Positions 1-5,641 of a DNA stretch of 7,181 nucleotides are shown here, one piece after another; the first letter of the stretch is position 1; every line of letters begins with the position of its first letter. Origin of the DNA: Gammaproteobacteria bacterium (GTDB taxonomy: Bacteria; Pseudomonadota; Gammaproteobacteria; Steroidobacterales; Rariloculaceae); contig JAFGNC010000130.1 of NCBI GenBank assembly GCA_016927175.1, positions 1-7,181 on the forward strand, written 5' to 3'. The position numbers and the translations under genes are program-made. Below the pieces are notes generated by a model. The model worked only from the letters and a program-made list of their open reading frames with translations, made no database searches and was not told where the DNA came from.

Positions 1-43
1 CGCCGCCCTGAACTCGCCCGGCGGGGCAGGGTCTAGTCGATAA
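1..43 (+). other. Possible 3' tail of an upstream gene (uncertain)
   Basis: The first bases read as a short open tail in two plus-strand frames. One frame ends with TAG at 34-36. The other ends with TAA at 41-43 and would give the C-terminus AALNSPGGAGSSR, whose first codons mostly end in G or C. Neither can be confirmed because the window begins inside it. If real, the upstream gene runs in the same direction as the TonB-like gene and stops 15-22 nt before it, which would suggest co-transcription. It could equally be non-coding. Confidence 0.2.
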
Positions 44-55
44 AGGGTCACCTTT
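42..55. promoter_or_regulatory. Short inverted repeat overlapping the translation-initiation region
   Basis: AAAGGGTCACCTTT contains the perfect inverted repeat AAAGG / CCTTT with a four-base centre, ending three bases before the ATG at 59. The AAAGGG half is also the only purine-rich candidate for a ribosome binding site, with about 11 nt to the start. A hairpin or a bound protein here could therefore mask it. The arms are short, so chance is possible. Confidence 0.25.
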
Positions 56-58
56 CGC

Positions 59-1156
59 ATGCCTGCACAAGACCCGGCGCCCGCTCGGAAGTCCTCGCCG
101 CATTCGGCACGAACGCGCCGCGGCGTCGCATGGCTCGGCTCGGTGGCCGTGCATGTTCTCGCGGCTTTCCTCGCGACGCGCGCATGGTGGCCGGCGGTTC
201 CGGGCGACGAGCCGGTCGTGCTCAGCGTCGTCTGGCTCGAGGACGTGCCGCAACCTGCGGCGAAGCCGGATCCCGAGCCCGAGCCCGCTGCGGAAATCGC
301 GCCCGAGCCCGAGGTCGACCCCGAGCTGCGGCCCATTGCGGAGGTCGAGCCCGAGTCCGAGCCGGAGATCGACGACCGGATCGCGGAGCGGACCGTTGCG
401 GATACGGAAGTGCCTCCGGCGGAGGGCGAAGCCCGCGCGGAGCCGGAGCCGCTGCCCGCGCCGGAGCCCGCCAGCGCCGGGGATCGGGACGCGCAGGCCG
501 CACCCGAAGGGGACGAGCCCGCCACGGAGGCGGATCGGGCCGCGCCGCCGCGTACCTTCATCGTCCGCGAGATCGATTGGGAAGAGGAGCGCCGCCGCGC
601 CGTTGACAGGGTCTCCGAGCAGCTGCAGCAGGAAGACCGATACATGACGTTTTCGCTGGCCGACGTGGTCGAGGAGCCGCCGCCCGAGGAGCCGGGCACG
701 GTCGAGGACATCTTCGAGGCCGCGGAGCGCGGCGGCGGCAGCAACGGTCCCGCGCTCCTGACGCCGGGACGCTCGGGCGGACCGGTCGGCCGGCGCATCA
801 CGGCATTGTGCGACGTGCTCGGCGGAATCGGGCTCAGCCTCCAGGGCTTCGGCGTCGGCAGCCTCTGCGCCGAGCGGGAGGCCTACACGCTGTTCGCCGA
901 GATCAAGCCGAATTACCTGCGCGCCCGTCCCGAGTGCACCGAGGTTCCCGGTGCCGAGGCGCCGTCGGGCATCAGCGCCGGGACCGGCGATCCGACGGTC
1001 AAGTGCCGGCTGGTCCCGATCGACGAAAGCGCAAGCGCGCGGCCGGCCGACGATCTGTACGCGGAGCAGGGCACCGACGCACCGGCCGGCTCAGCGGAGC
1101 CCGTAGCGCCGGACTCTCGCGCTTCCGCGCCCGAGGTCGCCGGCGGCGCGCGATGA
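59..1156 (+). CDS. Inner-membrane-anchored TonB-like N-terminal protein with acidic Pro/Glu linker, unknown function
   Basis: The product has 365 residues. A basic N-terminus (RTRR, 18-21) precedes one hydrophobic segment at about 22-46. This carries S28-V-A-V-H32, matching the Ser-x3-His signature of the TonB/TolA-type transmembrane helix that contacts ExbB/ExbD-like proton channels. Residues 66-137 form a long acidic linker rich in Pro and Glu. A charged, probably helical stretch follows (about 170-195, WEEERRR). The C-terminal third holds four cysteines (C251, C270, C293, C316), suited to periplasmic disulfides. I see no TonB C-terminal domain of the YPxxA type, so receptor coupling cannot be claimed. 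The expected topology is a cytoplasmic N-terminus with the remainder in the periplasm. The ATG is the first in frame after a weak purine tract. It ends 14 nt from the convergent beta-helix gene. It could be a divergent energy transducer, a type II secretion GspC-like spanner or an unrelated envelope protein. The reading frame is solid; the function is unknown. Confidence 0.75.
   Translation: MPAQDPAPARKSSPHSARTRRGVAWLGSVAVHVLAAFLATRAWWPAVPGDEPVVLSVVWLEDVPQPAAKPDPEPEPAAEIAPEPEVDPELRPIAEVEPESEPEIDDRIAERTVADTEVPPAEGEARAEPEPLPAPEPASAGDRDAQAAPEGDEPATEADRAAPPRTFIVREIDWEEERRRAVDRVSEQLQQEDRYMTFSLADVVEEPPPEEPGTVEDIFEAAERGGGSNGPALLTPGRSGGPVGRRITALCDVLGGIGLSLQGFGVGSLCAEREAYTLFAEIKPNYLRARPECTEVPGAEAPSGISAGTGDPTVKCRLVPIDESASARPADDLYAEQGTDAPAGSAEPVAPDSRASAPEVAGGAR
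254..469 (+). repeat. Pro/Glu-rich low-complexity coding repeat
   Basis: Residues 66-137 of the TonB-like protein are built from irregular EP, EPE and DPE units encoded by recurring cccgag/gagccc hexamers. It is an acidic spacer rather than the mixed Pro-Lys/Pro-Glu linker of classical TonB. Such a segment is likely extended and could span the periplasm. Its length may vary by slippage between strains. Confidence 0.6.
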
Positions 1157-1170
1157 CCACGCGATGAAGT

Positions 1171-3150
1171 CTAGCGCGGCCCGTAGTGCGGCACGGGCCG
1201 GCCGACCTCGTACGCGCCGAGATCCGGCGCCGCGCCGTGGTACCCGTCGGTGATGCCGGGCAGCACCGTGCCGGCGTCGACGGCTGCCGAGTCTGCGCGC
1301 AGCCGCAGGTCCACGTCGTCCGGGCCGTACAGCCGCGAAGGATCCGTGAAGTCGGGCGGCGCCGCGTCGCGGAAGACGTCGTAGTCGATTTCGACGCTGT
1401 GCCGGTCCTGGCCGGTTGCCGCGGAGTAGTCGGCGAGGGCCGCGAAGCGCCGCGTCTCGCGCTCGCCGTCGTAGTCCGCCGTGACGCCGTCCGGCGGCGA
1501 GGTCCATGCGAAGGCGTGCCCGCCGCCTGGATTCGGGCGGAAGCCGTTGTAGTCGGAGGAGCTGTAGCGCGTGAAGGTGTCGATCGCGAACACCTCCGGT
1601 CGAGCGCCCTGGCCGAGGATCAGGTTGTTACGGAAGTGGATGTTAGACGCGGGGGAGAGCTGCGCGACCTCGCCGACGTAGGTGTTCTGATACACCAGGA
1701 TGCCGGACGGATTGCCGTGCACCTTGAGCGGGCCGTACACGCCGTTGTAGACGACGTTGCGGAAGAAGTAGACCGGCCCGCCCAAGACCGGCTGCGGGCT
1801 CATCGCGCCGGTCGCCGTGTTGAAGCAGCGATTGCGGAAGATGCGGATGTTGTGCATCGCGCCGTCCGCCTCGAAGCAGTTGTCGTGCACGTTCGAGACG
1901 TCGTTGCCGTAGACGTCGATCGAGACGGGCATCCGGTCGCGCGGCACGTCGGGATAGCCGTCCGGCATGCCGTACGTGGCGTGGTCCAGAGCGTCGTGAA
2001 AGCCGCTGACGCGGTTGTGCGCGATGACGTGCCCCGAGCCGTACACGGCGACGGCATAGTACGACCTCAGCCTGCGCTTCTCCTCGAAGCCCGGCTGCTC
2101 TGCCCATGGCCACACCTCGAGCCAGCCGAAGAGCGCGTCCGGGTCGTTGCGGCCGATCATGACGTTGTCGGCGATATAGAAGCTCTTCGAGCCCGACCAG
2201 TCCGTGTGGATCGCGACGCCGACGTCCTCGAAGCGCGACCGCTTGACCGTCAGCCCCGCCGAGCCGGCAATGCCTTTCTGGCCTGCTTCGATCGCGGTCC
2301 TCGTATTGCGGAAGGTGATGCCTTCGAAATAGATGTGATCCGCGCCCATGACGTTGAACAGCACGTCGTTGCCGTCGCCGTCGAAGATGGCCTCGCCGTC
2401 GCCGGCGGCTCTGATCGCGATCGGCCTCTCGGCCGTGCCGCTCGCGAGCAGATAGTAAGTGCCGTCCCACGGTGTGCCGCAGCAGGTCGTGAAGTCGGAT
2501 TGGATCTCGTGGCTGTAGTTCGTGCGGTCGTAATCCTCGTAGACGCCGCCGTGCACGAGGATCGTGTCGCCGGGCCGGACGCGCGGCGGCGACGCGCGGG
2601 CCCAGTCGCCGCCGAGCGCCGCGCTGTAGAAGGCGGCGAGCAGGCCCATGAAGGCCGGCTCCTCTTTCGGGCCCGCGTGGCCCGGGGGATAGACGTGGAA
2701 GACGCGCCCGTCCGCCGCGGGCTGCGGCTCGGCACGCGTTCTTGCGGTGACGATCCTGTCGGGCTCGCCCGCGACGCCATCCGGGTCCTCGATCCGGAAG
2801 CGGACCTCGTACTCCGTGTCCTCATCGAGCTCGAGCAGGCTCCCGGCGAACATATTCGGCGCGGTGTAGTCGAGCGTGTCCCAGAACACGGTGCGCTCGC
2901 CGTGCAGGCGCAGCGGCGGCGGACCGCGTCGCCAGCCGTCGTCGCCGCGTCTGCGGTAATCGACGCTGACCGAAGCGTTGCGGTTCGCGTCCCCTTCGAT
3001 CGGCCATTCGAAGCCGAGCGAGATCAGCGTCGGGGGCTCGACGACGATGTCGCCGGGCGTCACGGCGTCGCCCTGCGCGCGCGCCGCCGCCGGCGCGAGT
3101 GCGAGCATCGACGCGAGCAGCAGAGGCGGTAACGGTGCGGGGGTCGTCAT
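1171..3150 (-). CDS. Secreted FnIII-like plus right-handed parallel beta-helix protein
   Basis: The product has 659 residues from the ATG at 3150, chosen because AAGGAGA lies five bases upstream and a signal peptide follows at once. The open frame continues further upstream but would overlap pssA. Residues 1-25 look like a Sec signal (hydrophobic Leu/Ala core, ARA before Q26), although the n-region has no Lys or Arg. Residues 36-140 resemble a fibronectin type III module (DTEYEVRFRI, then TARTRAEP). About 195-520 is a right-handed parallel beta-helix of short rungs such as HIYFEGITFRNT, HVIAHNRVSGF, NIRIFRNRCF, GILVYQNTYV and NIHFRNNLIL. It opens with the RPGDTILVHGGVY entry typical of these folds. 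The C-terminus has SAAVDAGTVLPGI then APDLGAYE (621-648), a closing motif common in secreted beta-helix proteins. The fold suggests polysaccharide binding or lyase/epimerase action, but I cannot assign catalytic residues or substrate. It follows pssA by 41 nt and is probably co-transcribed with it. Confidence 0.85.
   Translation of the reverse strand: MTTPAPLPPLLLASMLALAPAAARAQGDAVTPGDIVVEPPTLISLGFEWPIEGDANRNASVSVDYRRRGDDGWRRGPPPLRLHGERTVFWDTLDYTAPNMFAGSLLELDEDTEYEVRFRIEDPDGVAGEPDRIVTARTRAEPQPAADGRVFHVYPPGHAGPKEEPAFMGLLAAFYSAALGGDWARASPPRVRPGDTILVHGGVYEDYDRTNYSHEIQSDFTTCCGTPWDGTYYLLASGTAERPIAIRAAGDGEAIFDGDGNDVLFNVMGADHIYFEGITFRNTRTAIEAGQKGIAGSAGLTVKRSRFEDVGVAIHTDWSGSKSFYIADNVMIGRNDPDALFGWLEVWPWAEQPGFEEKRRLRSYYAVAVYGSGHVIAHNRVSGFHDALDHATYGMPDGYPDVPRDRMPVSIDVYGNDVSNVHDNCFEADGAMHNIRIFRNRCFNTATGAMSPQPVLGGPVYFFRNVVYNGVYGPLKVHGNPSGILVYQNTYVGEVAQLSPASNIHFRNNLILGQGARPEVFAIDTFTRYSSSDYNGFRPNPGGGHAFAWTSPPDGVTADYDGERETRRFAALADYSAATGQDRHSVEIDYDVFRDAAPPDFTDPSRLYGPDDVDLRLRADSAAVDAGTVLPGITDGYHGAAPDLGAYEVGRPVPHYGPR
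1177..1200. terminator. GC-rich hairpin at the convergent gene ends, candidate U-less terminator
   Basis: CGGCCCGT at 1177-1184 pairs perfectly with ACGGGCCG at 1193-1200 across an eight-base loop. It sits 20 nt past the stop of the plus-strand TonB-like gene and inside the last codons of the minus-strand beta-helix gene. There is no T-tract on either side, so this is not a classical intrinsic terminator. It may slow polymerase or protect the 3' end of the plus-strand transcript. High local GC makes such stems fairly common by chance. Confidence 0.3.
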
Positions 3151-3155
3151 CGCAG

Positions 3156-3162
3156 TCTCCTT
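3156..3162 (-). promoter_or_regulatory. Ribosome binding site deciding the beta-helix gene start
   Basis: On the minus strand AAGGAGA lies five bases before the ATG at 3150. It is the strongest Shine-Dalgarno match among the minus-strand genes. It selects this start over the longer open frame that reaches back to 3300 inside pssA. Confidence 0.75.
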
Positions 3163-3191
3163 CCGGTCGGCCGGGGCACGTGAAGCCCCCG

Positions 3192-3827
3192 TCACAGCTT
3201 CGGGATCCGGATCCGGCTGATCATCAGCGATCCGGACAGCGCGAACAGCAGACTCAGCGGATGCAGCGTCGCGCCGCCGATCTCGACGCTGCCGAGCCAC
3301 AGCCGTTCACCGACGGCTCCGAAAGCCGCGGCGACGGTGAGCAGCAGCACGAGCACGACCGACGTCGGGATCGGCGTGCCCTCGAAATAAGTGACCTTGC
3401 CGGTCTCGGCGGCCATGCCCTCGGCCGTCACGTTGTAACGGGCGAGACGCGAGACGCCGCAGGCGACGAAATAGACGAGGATCAGCGCGTCGAGCGCGCC
3501 CTGCATGCCCGAGGCGAACGCCAGCGCGGCGGGCGCGACACCGAACGAGACGATGTCGGCGAGCGAGTCGAGCTCTCTGCCGAGAGGGGAGGACTTCTGC
3601 CGCCAGCGCGCGATGCGCCCGTCGAGCACGTCGAAGACCAGCGCCGCGAGGATCAGGCCGCTCGCGGCATAGAGGCGCGCCCGTTCTGCGAGCTGCAGAT
3701 AAGTCATGGCCGCCAGCATCGCGCCGGTGCCGCAGACGGCGTTGCTCAGCGTGAACCAGTCCGCGAAGTGGAACTCGCGGATCATCGAGAAGCGCTTGCG
3801 CGGCGGCTCGCGGGTTTCCCTGTTCAT
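3192..3827 (-). CDS. pssA: CDP-diacylglycerol--serine O-phosphatidyltransferase (class II phosphatidylserine synthase)
   Basis: Integral membrane enzyme expected to join CDP-diacylglycerol and L-serine to give phosphatidylserine, the precursor of phosphatidylethanolamine. The complete CDP-alcohol phosphotransferase signature is present: D66-x2-D69-G70-x2-A73-R74-x8-G83-x3-D87-x3-D91. These aspartates bind metal and the last is thought to be the catalytic base. GRELDSLADIVSFGVAP (83-99), the GTPIP block (150-154) and the C-terminal MISRIRIPK match the Bacillus-type PssA pattern, which separates it from PgsA and Pcs. Hydrophobic segments lie at about 27-45, 52-68, 93-122, 155-171 and 188-203. 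The 211-residue length suits the short PssA class. The start is uncertain: the ATG at 3827 gives a basic leader, while M15 (3785) would begin MIREFHF, a common family start; neither has a strong ribosome binding site. It lies between yajQ (122 nt upstream) and the beta-helix gene (41 nt downstream). Another CDP-alcohol substrate cannot be excluded. Confidence 0.87.
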   Translation of the reverse strand: MNRETREPPRKRFSMIREFHFADWFTLSNAVCGTGAMLAAMTYLQLAERARLYAASGLILAALVFDVLDGRIARWRQKSSPLGRELDSLADIVSFGVAPAALAFASGMQGALDALILVYFVACGVSRLARYNVTAEGMAAETGKVTYFEGTPIPTSVVLVLLLTVAAAFGAVGERLWLGSVEIGGATLHPLSLLFALSGSLMISRIRIPKL

Positions 3828-3836
3828 GCGCGCCCC

Positions 3837-3915
3837 GCAGGTTCGGTGACGTGCGGTTCGATCGGCACGGTTCCGTGCCGGTTCGATTGTCCGCCCGATT
3901 GCGGGTTCGGTGACG
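3837..3915. repeat. Direct repeats flanking a hairpin in the yajQ-pssA spacer
   Basis: GGTTCGGTGACG occurs exactly at 3840-3851 and 3904-3915, extending to 15 bases with one mismatch (3837-3851 and 3901-3915). Between them the word CGGTTCG recurs at 3854-3860 and 3879-3885. The two long copies start 64 bp apart and bracket the hairpin at 3863-3880. No coding sequence is supported in this 122-nt spacer. It may be a local duplication, a protein-binding array or a small repeat element. Confidence 0.5.
3863..3880 (-). terminator. Perfect hairpin between yajQ and pssA, possible attenuator or weak terminator
   Basis: CGGCACGGTTCCGTGCCG is a perfect eight-base inverted repeat with a two-base centre. 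In RNA it would fold as a seven-pair stem with a four-base loop. It lies 69 nt past the yajQ stop and 35 nt before the pssA start on their shared strand. No run of T follows, so full termination is doubtful. RNA-end trimming, attenuation or protein binding are alternatives. Confidence 0.4.
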
Positions 3916-3949
3916 GTTTCAAGAGCGGATTCGAACGGTGATCGGCGAT

Positions 3950-4432
3950 TCAGTCGCGGAAGTTCGTGTATTGCAGCGGCAGGTCCAGCTTGCTTTCCTT
4001 CAGCACCCGAATCGCGTCCTGCAGGTCGTCCCGCTTCTTGCCGGTCACTCGCACCTGCTCGCCCTGAATGGCCGCCTGCACCTTGATTTTCGATTCCTTG
4101 ATCAGCTTGACGATCTTGCGAGCCGAGTCCGTGTCCACGCCGTGCTTCATGACGACCTTCTGCTTCGTCTTGTTCAGCGCGACCTCCGGCTCCTCGGGCG
4201 ACATGGCGGTCACGTCGATTTTGCGGCGCGCGAGCTTGTCCGTCAGGATCTGCAGCATCTGCTGCACCTGAAACTTGCTCGGCGCCTCGAGCGTAACGAC
4301 CCACTCCGACAGCTCGAACTTCGCGCCGCTGCCGCGGAAGTCGAAGCGGTTCTCGACTTCCCGGTTGGCCTGATCCACAGCATTGGTCAGCTCATGGCGA
4401 TCGAGCTCGGAGACGACGTCGAAAGAAGGCAC
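3950..4432 (-). CDS. yajQ: YajQ family nucleotide / cyclic di-GMP-binding protein
   Basis: Small cytoplasmic protein of 160 residues, against 163 in Escherichia coli. Family blocks are clear: PSFDVVSEL at the start, NAVDQANREVENRFDFRG (17-34), QMLQILTDKLARRKID (58-73), RVTGKKRDDLQ (128-138) and the C-terminal LPLQYTNFRD. YajQ folds as two ferredoxin-like domains and binds nucleotides; the Xanthomonas homologue XC_3703 is a cyclic di-GMP receptor that acts through a LysR-type regulator. Whether this copy binds cyclic di-GMP cannot be read from sequence. The start is GTG at 4432, since PSFD follows directly and GGAG lies ten bases upstream; an ATG 22 codons further up would add a non-homologous leader. 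It is the first gene of the minus-strand cluster and is divergent from the metallopeptidase gene. Confidence 0.95.
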   Translation of the reverse strand: MPSFDVVSELDRHELTNAVDQANREVENRFDFRGSGAKFELSEWVVTLEAPSKFQVQQMLQILTDKLARRKIDVTAMSPEEPEVALNKTKQKVVMKHGVDTDSARKIVKLIKESKIKVQAAIQGEQVRVTGKKRDDLQDAIRVLKESKLDLPLQYTNFRD

Positions 4433-4442
4433 TCGATGGATA

Positions 4443-4446
4443 CTCC
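4443..4446 (-). promoter_or_regulatory. Ribosome binding site supporting the GTG start of yajQ
   Basis: GGAG on the minus strand is separated by ten bases from the GTG at 4432. Together with family homology beginning at the next codon, it fixes the start at GTG rather than at the ATG at 4498. Confidence 0.6.
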
Positions 4447-4548
4447 ATGTGTCGGTTCGCTGATGCGGCGCGACGCGGCGCGGGTCGGCGCACCGCACCC
4501 GGGCCGGAGCCGCCGTTGAACTGGACGAGCGCGCCGCGACGTCGGATC

Positions 4549-4577
4549 AGGATATGAGGCCGGCCCCGCGCCCGCAA
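4549..4577 (-). promoter_or_regulatory. Candidate sigma-70-like promoter for yajQ
   Basis: On the minus strand TTGCGG (4577-4572) is followed after exactly 17 bases by TATCCT (4554-4549). The -35 keeps TTG and the -10 keeps TAT...T of the consensus. Transcription would begin near 4542, leaving a leader of about 110 nt. The match is partial, so this is a hypothesis. The rest of the 197-nt divergent region (4433-4629) shows no convincing plus-strand promoter by eye. Confidence 0.3.
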
Positions 4578-4617
4578 GCGGCCCGACTCTTGCAGAGGTG
4601 TCGCAGGATCGGCAGCC

Positions 4618-4621
4618 GGAG
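4618..4621 (+). promoter_or_regulatory. Ribosome binding site of the zinc metallopeptidase gene
   Basis: GGAG is followed by eight bases and then the ATG at 4630. This agrees with the family start, MRW followed by a basic leader. Confidence 0.6.
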
Positions 4622-4629
4622 ATCGTGGA

Positions 4630-5484
4630 ATGCGCTGGAGGGACCTGAGGCGGAGCAGCAACGTGCGCGACCTGCGGGGGCGCCGCGCGGGGCTCGGCAT
4701 TCCGCTGTCGATCGGGCGCGGTAAGGGCGGTCTCGGCGTGATTCTGCTGCTCGTCATCGCGGCCATCATCGGCGGCCCGGAGCTGGTCAGCCAGCTGCTC
4801 GGCGGCGGAGCGGTCGGCACCGGCGGGCAGCGGCCTGCGGCGCCGGCGGCAGGCGACGAGGACGGAGCGTTCACGGCCGCTATCCTCGGCAGCACGGAAG
4901 ACGTGTGGGGGGCGTTGTTCGCCGACGCGAACAGCGCCTACGTGCCGCCGGAGCTGACGCTGTTCGACGGCGCCGTGCAATCGGCCTGCGGGTACGCAAG
5001 CTCGGCCGTCGGGCCGTTCTACTGCCCGGCGGACAGCCGCGTGTACCTCGACACGGCGTTCTTCGACGATCTGGCCCGGATGGGCGGGCCGGGGGACTTC
5101 GCGCAGGCCTACGTGATCGGCCACGAGATCGGCCATCACATCCAGAATCTGACCGGCACGGCGGCCGAGGTGCGCGACGCGCAGGCGCGCGCCGGGGGCG
5201 GCTCGTCGGCGAACCCGTTGCAGGTCGCGATGGAGCTTCAGGCCGATTGCTACGCAGGCGTCTGGGCACATCACGCGAACCGGCGCGACAGCGTGCTCGA
5301 GCCCGGAGACGTCGACGAAGGGCTCGCGGCGGCCGAGGCGATCGGCGACGATCGGCTGCAGCGCAATGCCGGCAGGCGCGTCACACCGGATTCCTTCACG
5401 CACGGCTCGTCGGAGCAGCGCCGGGAATGGCTGCTGCGCGGGCTCGAGAGCGGGGACCCGGGAGCCTGCGACACGTTCCGCTGA
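4630..5484 (+). CDS. ypfJ: YpfJ-type neutral zinc metallopeptidase, membrane-anchored
   Basis: The product has 284 residues, close to the 287 of Escherichia coli YpfJ. The N-terminus (MRWRDLRRSSNVRD) is the usual basic leader. A single membrane segment at about 33-50 follows (GLGVILLLVIAAIIGG), then a Gly/Ala/Pro-rich linker to about 78. The catalytic domain carries zinc motif H165-E166-I-G-H169-H170, where H165 and H169 would bind zinc and E166 activate water. It also has the downstream helix E202-L-Q-A-D205-C-Y-A-G, where E202 is the likely third ligand. The family block GPFYCPADSRVYLD (128-141) is intact, with C120 and C132 placed for a possible disulfide. Catalytic residues all seem present, so I expect an active enzyme with its domain facing the periplasm. 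The natural substrate of this family is not established. It is divergent from yajQ and 157 nt before the HAF-repeat gene, so it is probably its own transcription unit. Confidence 0.92.
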   Translation: MRWRDLRRSSNVRDLRGRRAGLGIPLSIGRGKGGLGVILLLVIAAIIGGPELVSQLLGGGAVGTGGQRPAAPAAGDEDGAFTAAILGSTEDVWGALFADANSAYVPPELTLFDGAVQSACGYASSAVGPFYCPADSRVYLDTAFFDDLARMGGPGDFAQAYVIGHEIGHHIQNLTGTAAEVRDAQARAGGGSSANPLQVAMELQADCYAGVWAHHANRRDSVLEPGDVDEGLAAAEAIGDDRLQRNAGRRVTPDSFTHGSSEQRREWLLRGLESGDPGACDTFR

Positions 5485-5501
5485 TCGGTCAGCGGATCGC
5501 G

Positions 5502-5514
5502 GGTGTGCCACACC
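5502..5514. promoter_or_regulatory. 13-bp perfect odd palindrome after the metallopeptidase gene
   Basis: GGTGTGCCACACC has perfect six-base arms around a central C. It begins 18 nt past the metallopeptidase stop and about 130 nt before the HAF gene start. It could be a dimeric repressor site. No T-tract follows, so a terminator role is weaker. Confidence 0.3.
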
Positions 5515-5545
5515 GAGTACTGAATCCTGCCGCGCGACCGCGACG

Positions 5546-5574
5546 CGGGAGGACCGCAGGAGTTCGGGCTCCCG
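5546..5574. other. Weaker inverted repeat in the same intergenic region
   Basis: CGGGAG at 5546-5551 pairs with CTCCCG at 5569-5574 across a 17-base loop. It lies between two shorter-centred palindromes. On its own it is weak; it is recorded because three inverted repeats share one 157-nt gap. Confidence 0.2.
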
Positions 5575-5599
5575 ATGGGACGTCGTGGAGCGCAGAAAT

Positions 5600-5616
5600 T
5601 CCGCACGTCGTGCGGA
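5600..5616. promoter_or_regulatory. 17-bp perfect palindrome just upstream of the HAF-repeat gene, candidate operator
   Basis: TCCGCACGTCGTGCGGA has perfect eight-base arms around a single central T and ends 25 nt before the ATG at 5642. This position suits a dimeric repressor or activator. In RNA it would make a seven-pair stem with a three-base loop just ahead of the GAGGAG ribosome binding site, so control of translation is also possible. The regulator is unknown and none is encoded in the window. Confidence 0.45.
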
Positions 5617-5628
5617 TGACACGATGTT

Positions 5629-5634
5629 GAGGAG
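5629..5634 (+). promoter_or_regulatory. Ribosome binding site deciding the HAF gene start
   Basis: GAGGAG lies seven bases before the ATG at 5642. It selects this start over the in-frame ATG at 5624 (MLRSGAM) and over the long upstream extension that overlaps the metallopeptidase gene. Confidence 0.75.
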
Positions 5635-5641
5635 CGGCGCC

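Noticed and set aside
1186..3132. A 648-codon open frame on the plus strand opposite the beta-helix gene
   Set aside because: The minus-strand frame has a signal peptide, a strong ribosome binding site and clear fold motifs. The plus-strand product is a Val/Arg/Asp-rich string with no family resemblance, as expected from the complement of high-GC codons.
3837..3915. CRISPR-like array in the yajQ-pssA spacer
   Set aside because: There are only two 12-base copies, and the region between them holds an inverted repeat rather than a spacer of independent origin. No cas gene is present.
3192..4304. Extension of pssA upstream to an ATG at 4304
   Set aside because: It would run through the 122-nt spacer and most of yajQ in another frame, adding a low-complexity leader with no place in the CDP-alcohol phosphotransferase family.
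5366..5641. Extension of the HAF gene upstream into the metallopeptidase gene
   Set aside because: The added 92 residues are Arg/Ser-rich shadow sequence and would put the signal peptide inside the protein; GAGGAG before 5642 marks the true start.
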